Assembly (NCBI GenBank): GCA_945949655.1
Contig: CAMFFG010000019.1
Span: 1 to 10,834, forward strand
Length of the DNA stretch: 10,834 nucleotides
Direction of reading: 5' to 3'
Source: an uncultured Peptococcaceae bacterium
GTDB lineage: Bacteria > Bacillota > Peptococcia > Peptococcales > Peptococcaceae
A model generated the notes under the pieces. The model searched no databases, was not told the origin of the DNA, and saw nothing but the letters and a program-made list of their open reading frames with translations. The translations under genes were made by a program, and so were the position numbers. Positions 6,336-10,834 of the stretch are shown here, piece after piece. Positions within the stretch are counted from its first letter, which is position 1; every line of letters begins with the position of its first letter.

Positions 6336-7244
6336 ATGCAGTTAAATCAACTGATTTATTTTTTAGAAGTGGTTGAAGCTCGTTCTATCAGTAAAGCCGC
6401 ACAAAAACTTCATATTTCGCAACCATCTTTATCCATTACAATTAAAAATTTAGAGGAAGAATTAGGTCAACCTTTGTTTAAACGCACAAAGTATGGTGTC
6501 ATTCCGACTGAATTAGGTTTAACTGTTTATAGCGATTTCTTGGCTTTTAAAAAAAATATGGATCAATGGTATTGCCAGAAATCTGAGCCTTCTCAATGTA
6601 CAACAGGTTCTATTCATTTAAGTGTTATGCCAAGCGCAAGTCAGTATTTCTTTGAGAATCTTATTTTCCCGTTTAATGAAATCTATCCTAATATCAAATT
6701 TTATTTATATAATGTATTTCCTCAAACATTGGTTGACAATTTGGAAAATAGTGCATCAAATATTGCTGTACTTTCTATCCCAGCGAATCTCCGTGAACAA
6801 ATTCTAGAACATATAGACAAAAAAGGCTGGCGCTATAATCATATTCTTACAGACGAGAGAGTTTTATGTATTGGAAGCACACATCCTCTTGCTCAAAAAG
6901 ACTCTCTCGATTTAGAAGATCTAAAAACACTTTCTCTGGTTTACCATTCTGTAAAAAATGATGTAATTTCAAAAATGTATGAAAAATATTTTGCTTCATC
7001 CTATCGAGTGGCTTCTTATGGGGATATTTTATCTTTTATGAAGCAAAATAAAGCTGTTTTTTTGCCAAGTCGCAAGGTATCTGCCTTAGATGAAGAAGTA
7101 AACAATGGAACCTTTAAATTTTTTAAAATTCCTGTCACCGAGATAAATAATGAGGTATATATCTACGCAATCTCTAATAATTCCCTTTCTTCTTGTGAAG
7201 AAAATTTTTACACATACCTTTTAGACTATTTCAAAAAAATATAA
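6336..7244 (+). CDS. LysR-family transcriptional regulator
   Basis: A 302-aa protein, the usual LysR length. Residues 1-60 form the winged helix-turn-helix: MQLNQLIYFLEVVEARSISK, then AAQKLHISQPSLSITIKNLE and the wing LGQPLFKRTKYGVIPTELG. From about 90 on comes the effector-binding domain, beginning with GSIHLSVMPS (91-100). The family typically autorepresses and activates the divergent operon when a pathway metabolite binds. Here it faces the permease and reductase genes, so I infer it senses their substrate or product. The ATG at 6336 is chosen over GTG at 6327 because AGGAGAG sits 8 bases before it, and the GTG overlaps that site. The gene is strikingly AT-rich (27% G+C in 6961-7020), more than its neighbours, which hints at acquired DNA. 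Confidence 0.92.
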   Translation: MQLNQLIYFLEVVEARSISKAAQKLHISQPSLSITIKNLEEELGQPLFKRTKYGVIPTELGLTVYSDFLAFKKNMDQWYCQKSEPSQCTTGSIHLSVMPSASQYFFENLIFPFNEIYPNIKFYLYNVFPQTLVDNLENSASNIAVLSIPANLREQILEHIDKKGWRYNHILTDERVLCIGSTHPLAQKDSLDLEDLKTLSLVYHSVKNDVISKMYEKYFASSYRVASYGDILSFMKQNKAVFLPSRKVSALDEEVNNGTFKFFKIPVTEINNEVYIYAISNNSLSSCEENFYTYLLDYFKKI

Positions 7245-7375
7245 TTCTATATAACCCTTTTCACAATAAAAATGACTGTAACACAGAATTAATTTCTTTC
7301 ATCAAACTGTGCAACAGCCACTCTTATTTATTTTAAATTATTCATGAGCGTAAATTTTGTTTACAAGTTACTTCA

Positions 7376-10033
7376 TTACTCACTCAAACCGCTTTCTTTA
7401 AACTTTGCATTAAACCATTCCAGCAGTGGCCGCAACGGCTTCTTCAAAGTAATGCCCAGAAACAAGCCCAAAAGGCCAAAGAGCAGCAAATGCCAGAAAT
7501 CAAAAAACAGATTTTCTACCACCGGGCCAGATATGGCTTCTCGCATAGCGCCAATGGCATAAGTAAACGGCAGATATGGCTGCAGAACCTGATAAAATTT
7601 CGGCATTACTTCTACCGGAAACGTTCCCCCGGCACCAGAAATCTGAAAAACAAGCAGGATTACGCATATAGCCTTGCCTACATTTCCTAAAATAGAAACC
7701 AGACTGTAAACAATCAGAATAAAAATAAAGGAAGTAAACAGACTGAACCCCAGAAAGATGGACAGATCCGTAACGGTTACACCCAGAATAAATTTATCGC
7801 CCAGTGAAACGATCAGGGACTGACCAAAACCCAATGTAAGAAATGTGAGCAATTTGCCGAAATATTCTTCCATCATTGTGTTTTTCCGTCCCGCTATAAC
7901 AGGCAAAGTCTCGGTGGTCAGCACTGCTGAGAGCAGCAGACATCCCACCCAGATAGCCAGCACCGTATAAAACGGTGTCATGGCAGATCCATAATTGTCC
8001 AGATGATACAGCCGCTCTGTTTTCAGTTCTACTGGCCCAGAAAAGAATTCCGCAGATGCATCTGCATCGTTTTCCAGTAAACGGATCAGTTTATCCAGAT
8101 TTTCATCATTAAATTGAGCCATCACCTGGCTGAGCCGCTGCAATTCAGCCTTTGCCGCCGGCACGGCGTCATTCAGCTGTGCCAGCAGATCAGCACTTTT
8201 TCCCTCTGCTTCATTGCCCAGCTCCAGTAACGCCGCTACTTTCGGAATGGCGTCTTCAGCCTTCACCAGCGCTTGATCCAGATCGTCCAATGTGCCATAT
8301 AAATCTGCAAAGGCTGTTTCCAGCATGACAGACCAGCGGTTCTCATACTGATCTGTGACATTCTGCATGATCTGCTCGATCTCATCTAAGGTCTGCTCCG
8401 CGGTGTCCAGAATTTCATCAGACAGCATAAATGCCTGATCCGCCGTCGCCAGCAGAGAACGAACCTGCTGGATGCCTGTCTCCATCAGGGAGTTCAAATA
8501 TTCCAGCTCCTGCAATACAGTGTCCACATCCAGTCCGGCATCTTTCGCCTGCTGTACCAGCGTTTCTGCCCGCCGAATCAGTTCCTGCATCTGCTGCAGA
8601 TCCTGTTCTATTGCCGATATCTGTCCGGCTATCTCTTCCGGCGTCATTGCTGCCAGGGTTTCCCGTTTATCGCTGATCTCCGTCTGCTTCTGAAGCAGTT
8701 CCTGCTGCATTTCCCGATTTTTCTGCAGCTGTTCCTGCAGAGTTGCTCTTATTTCTTCGATTTCCGCTTTTTCTAACGCATCCTGCAGGATAACTTCCTC
8801 CATCTGCAAGGCTTTCTCTGTTTTTCCCATTACATCACTGACGGCATCACAAACAGCTAGCACAGTCTGCTGTATCTGAGCTGGATCGGCTTCCAGCCCC
8901 TGCAGTATTTCGATCAGCTTCTGGCTGGCCTGTTCTGCCTTTTGCAGCTGCTCCAGCCATTTGTCATATTCCGGATCCGGAATATCCTGCTGTTTAAGCC
9001 AGTGCAGCAACACTTCCAGTTTTGCCTGCAGCCTTTCTGCTTTCTCTACTAACGGTGGAATCTGCTGCGCGAAGGCTTCCGCATCATCCAATTTTGTTCG
9101 CGTCTCTTCCAGCAGATCCCGTGTCTCTGTGATCAGCTGCTGACACTGGACAAATTTACCGGCCACATAATCCACACCATCCCGCTGCAGAAGCTGCGCC
9201 TCATTTAATAACGCACTGCTCTGCATCGAGAAATCCTGCAGACGGGAAACACCATCTTCCAGCAACGGCAGTGCATCATTGGCCGATGTCAGCAATTCTT
9301 CGATGGTGATGAGCCCTTCATTGGCCTTATTCAGCTCCGCTTCCAGTTCTGCAAAATTAGCATTGACTGTCAGCACCACATCGCGCAGCTTTTTAATTTT
9401 TGTTTCATTATTTTCAATTTCCTGGCCTGCACCATTGCTCAAGGAGAATACAACTTTGTCCACCACGTCCAGAATGGATCTGGTCACTTCATTGGTGACT
9501 GTTTTCGCACCGGTGTCCGTGATTTTCGGTGCAATGGCATTGCTTTTTTCATTTACCCGATAAATGATCTGCGGTTTCTGATAATCCTTATCCAGCACAT
9601 TCAACAGCTGCAGTGAAAAATCTTCCGGAATTTCCAGCATGGCATAATACCGGTCATGGGTCAGCCCATACTCAGCATCTTCTTTCGAAACAAACTGCCA
9701 GCCGATGGCATCATTCTCCCGCAGGTTTTTGACAATCTCATCACCGGCATTGATGTCCGTTCCCTGTAATGTTACGCCTTGATCCAGATTGACTACCGCC
9801 ACTTTAATGCCATTGGTGTTTCCGTAAGGATCCCAGCAGGCCACAATATTCACCCAGGCATATAACGATGGTAGAATCAGAAGCCCCAGCATAATCAAAA
9901 GTGCCACCGGATTGTGCAGAATATTTTTTAAATCCCGTTTATAAATAGCAAAAATATGTTTCAGTTTTGTTTTTTGCTCTGTCACTTTTTCCTGTTCTGT
10001 TGTTTTCCTCGATTTATTTTTTCCGTTCACCAT
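7376..10033 (-). CDS. YhgE/Pip-family membrane protein with coiled-coil ectodomain
   Basis: An 885-aa protein of the YhgE/Pip family (phage-infection protein of lactococci, related to EsaA-like proteins, with an ABC-2-type membrane domain). Residues 26-71 carry the family N-terminus: IYKRDLKNILHNP, a membrane helix (about 42-64) and SLYAWVN..WDPYGNTNGI. A globular extracellular part (about 75-190) leads into a long Gln/Glu/Leu-rich region (about 195-660) that should be coiled coil. Five more membrane helices follow (about 685-704, 726-748, 755-782, 787-806, 845-863), with the conserved GAGGTFP..MPKFYQVLQPYLPFTYAIGAMREA in 801-833. The function is poorly defined: Pip is a surface receptor for some phages, and a role in envelope or export is suggested for relatives. 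Start: GGAGGG lies 4 bases before ATG 10033; the very next codon is GTG, at a more typical 7 bases, so initiation could be one codon later. No transport ATPase gene is adjacent. Confidence 0.9.
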   Translation of the reverse strand: MVNGKNKSRKTTEQEKVTEQKTKLKHIFAIYKRDLKNILHNPVALLIMLGLLILPSLYAWVNIVACWDPYGNTNGIKVAVVNLDQGVTLQGTDINAGDEIVKNLRENDAIGWQFVSKEDAEYGLTHDRYYAMLEIPEDFSLQLLNVLDKDYQKPQIIYRVNEKSNAIAPKITDTGAKTVTNEVTRSILDVVDKVVFSLSNGAGQEIENNETKIKKLRDVVLTVNANFAELEAELNKANEGLITIEELLTSANDALPLLEDGVSRLQDFSMQSSALLNEAQLLQRDGVDYVAGKFVQCQQLITETRDLLEETRTKLDDAEAFAQQIPPLVEKAERLQAKLEVLLHWLKQQDIPDPEYDKWLEQLQKAEQASQKLIEILQGLEADPAQIQQTVLAVCDAVSDVMGKTEKALQMEEVILQDALEKAEIEEIRATLQEQLQKNREMQQELLQKQTEISDKRETLAAMTPEEIAGQISAIEQDLQQMQELIRRAETLVQQAKDAGLDVDTVLQELEYLNSLMETGIQQVRSLLATADQAFMLSDEILDTAEQTLDEIEQIMQNVTDQYENRWSVMLETAFADLYGTLDDLDQALVKAEDAIPKVAALLELGNEAEGKSADLLAQLNDAVPAAKAELQRLSQVMAQFNDENLDKLIRLLENDADASAEFFSGPVELKTERLYHLDNYGSAMTPFYTVLAIWVGCLLLSAVLTTETLPVIAGRKNTMMEEYFGKLLTFLTLGFGQSLIVSLGDKFILGVTVTDLSIFLGFSLFTSFIFILIVYSLVSILGNVGKAICVILLVFQISGAGGTFPVEVMPKFYQVLQPYLPFTYAIGAMREAISGPVVENLFFDFWHLLLFGLLGLFLGITLKKPLRPLLEWFNAKFKESGLSE

Positions 10034-10159
10034 TCAGCCCTCCGTAAAAAGTCTGTTCTTATCTTACGACGAGAATGATAAAAAAGAAACCGTTTACTTT
10101 TCGAAATTCTATCAAAATCTTTATTTGATTTGGTTACAAAAGCGCCAATCTCTTTCAAA

Positions 10160-10176
10160 CTTAGTTGACAACTGAG
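10160..10176. promoter_or_regulatory. 17-base palindrome over the DegV -35 element
   Basis: CTTAGTTGACAACTGAG is a palindrome around the central A at 10168 with 7 of 8 pairs matching; the core AGTTG-A-CAACT is perfect. It covers the TTGACA of the downstream promoter, a position from which a bound repressor would block polymerase. No candidate regulator is visible, so the operator role is tentative. Confidence 0.35.
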
Positions 10177-10194
10177 AAATAAATTCGTTATTAT
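10165..10194 (+). promoter_or_regulatory. promoter of the DegV gene
   Basis: Consensus -35 TTGACA at 10165-10170 and -10 TATTAT at 10189-10194 are 18 bases apart. The predicted transcript starts near 10201, leaving about 85 bases of leader before the TTG start. I see no riboswitch or attenuator fold in that leader. Confidence 0.6.
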
Positions 10195-10286
10195 CTATTT
10201 TTATATCTGTTTTCTGTTGTCCTGCCTGCGCTAGCCGGATCGCACGCATGATGCACGGGCACAGAACTTGTATCGGAGGTTTTGTT

Positions 10287-10834
10287 TTGATTCGCATTAT
10301 CACAGACAGCAGCAGCGAGCTGGATCCTGAACTGGCTGCCAGACTGCAGGTCGATGTCATCCCAATCCATATTTATTTCGGTGAAACGGAATATCTGGAC
10401 CGACAGACACTATCTGTATCTGACTTTTATCACAAACTGGAGCAGGTAGAAACACTGCCCACCACTTCACAGATCACGCCCTTTCAATTTTATCAGGCTT
10501 TTCAGTCTTATGTAGAAGCAGGCGACGAGATCGTTGGAATCTTTCTTTCCAGCCAGCTGAGCGGTACCTTTCAATCGGCACAGGCAGCCCTGCAGATGCT
10601 GAACACAGAACGCATCTATCTGGTAGACAGCTTAAACGCCGCCTTAGGTCATCACCTGCTGGTACAGATCGCTGTGCGCCTGCGCGATCAGGGACGATCA
10701 GCCCGGCAGATCGCCCAGCAGCTCGAAACATTGCGCCATAAGGTTCGCCTGTTTGCCTGCGTAAAAACAATGAAATATCTGGTCATGGGTGGCCGCGTGC
10801 CAGCTGCCGTAGGAAAAATTGGCGGTATTCTGGG
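10287..10834 (+). CDS. DegV/FakB-family fatty-acid-binding protein, 3' end cut by window
   Basis: The first 182 codons of a DegV-family protein (usual length about 280-290 aa) run off the window end. It starts at TTG 10287 with an excellent GGAGGT at 10275-10280, six bases upstream; the frame has no nearby ATG. Family marks are visible in order: IRIITDSSSEL (2-12), PTTSQIT (58-64), the lipid-contacting SSQLSGTFQSA (88-98), LVDSLNAALGHHLLV (112-126) and the YLVMGGRVPAAVGKIGG loop (164-180). FakB members bind a fatty acid in the cytosol and present it to the kinase FakA for phosphorylation, feeding membrane lipid synthesis; other DegV proteins have unknown ligands. No fakA is visible. It is transcribed away from the YhgE-type gene across a 253-bp gap, from its own promoter. 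The codon use and G+C resemble the YhgE side rather than the AT-rich operon. Confidence 0.9.
   Translation, partial: MIRIITDSSSELDPELAARLQVDVIPIHIYFGETEYLDRQTLSVSDFYHKLEQVETLPTTSQITPFQFYQAFQSYVEAGDEIVGIFLSSQLSGTFQSAQAALQMLNTERIYLVDSLNAALGHHLLVQIAVRLRDQGRSARQIAQQLETLRHKVRLFACVKTMKYLVMGGRVPAAVGKIGGIL

Noticed and set aside
7282..7364. Terminator between the convergent LysR and YhgE-type genes
   Set aside because: Only weak stems are visible (CACAG/CTGTG at 7282-7311; GTAAA/TTTAC at 7350-7364) and none is followed by a good T-tract, so I do not call one.
8431..8693. Ser/Pro- and Cys-rich plus-strand ORFs opposite the YhgE-type gene
   Set aside because: They are antisense shadows of the Gln/Leu/Ala-rich coil (CTG/CAG-type codons), with no ribosome binding site or recognisable domain.
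10121..10770. Minus-strand ORFs of 79 and 98 aa over the DegV region
   Set aside because: They lie opposite a clear DegV coding sequence and its promoter, and show no family motifs.

Overview
The window looks like a low- to mid-GC anaerobic Firmicute (Bacillota), possibly a gut Clostridia or Negativicutes member. I base this on family content: YhgE/Pip and DegV proteins, iron-sulfur old-yellow-enzyme (OYE) reductases typical of strict anaerobes, strong GGAGG-type ribosome binding sites and TTGACA/TATAAT promoters. I cannot name the species. There are no rRNAs, tRNAs, CRISPR arrays or transposases.

Layout. (1) 1-468 has no intact gene. It holds the C-terminal remnant of a rhodanese, a strong rho-independent terminator, and a cluster of DnaA-box-like 9-mers in two opposed groups flanking an AT-rich stretch. 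The right-hand group lies partly inside a perfect 14-bp inverted repeat. (2) 469-6051, minus strand, is an apparent operon. In transcription order it encodes an SLC13-type carboxylate/anion permease, then two tandem, paralogous 660-666 aa enzymes of the 2,4-dienoyl-CoA reductase / 2-enoate reductase class (FMN barrel, 4Fe-4S cluster, FAD/NAD domain). (3) 6336-7244, plus strand, is a divergent LysR regulator. The very AT-rich 284-bp gap between it and the permease carries a perfect 10-bp-arm palindrome that overlaps the likely -35 element of the operon. (4) 7376-10033, minus strand, is a large YhgE/Pip-family membrane protein with a long coiled-coil ectodomain. (5) 10287-10834, plus strand, is the start of a DegV/FakB fatty-acid-binding protein, cut by the window edge and starting at TTG.

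Working together. Permease, two reductases and LysR form a self-contained import-and-reduce module: an organic anion, probably an alpha,beta-unsaturated carboxylate, would be taken up and its double bond reduced with NAD(P)H. This could serve as an electron sink or a catabolic step, induced through the LysR protein. Both reductases share two departures from E. coli FadH: Trp replaces the catalytic Tyr (HxxHGW), and the iron-sulfur cysteines are spaced CX2CX2CX24-26C. They differ from each other in the loop expected near the substrate, so I infer two related substrates or sequential steps. The substrate cannot be read from the sequence.

The module, and especially the LysR gene, is more AT-rich than the YhgE/DegV side (sample 60-base lines: 27% G+C at 6961-7020 in LysR, 55% at 9061-9120 in YhgE). 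It may therefore be an accessory insertion between core segments.
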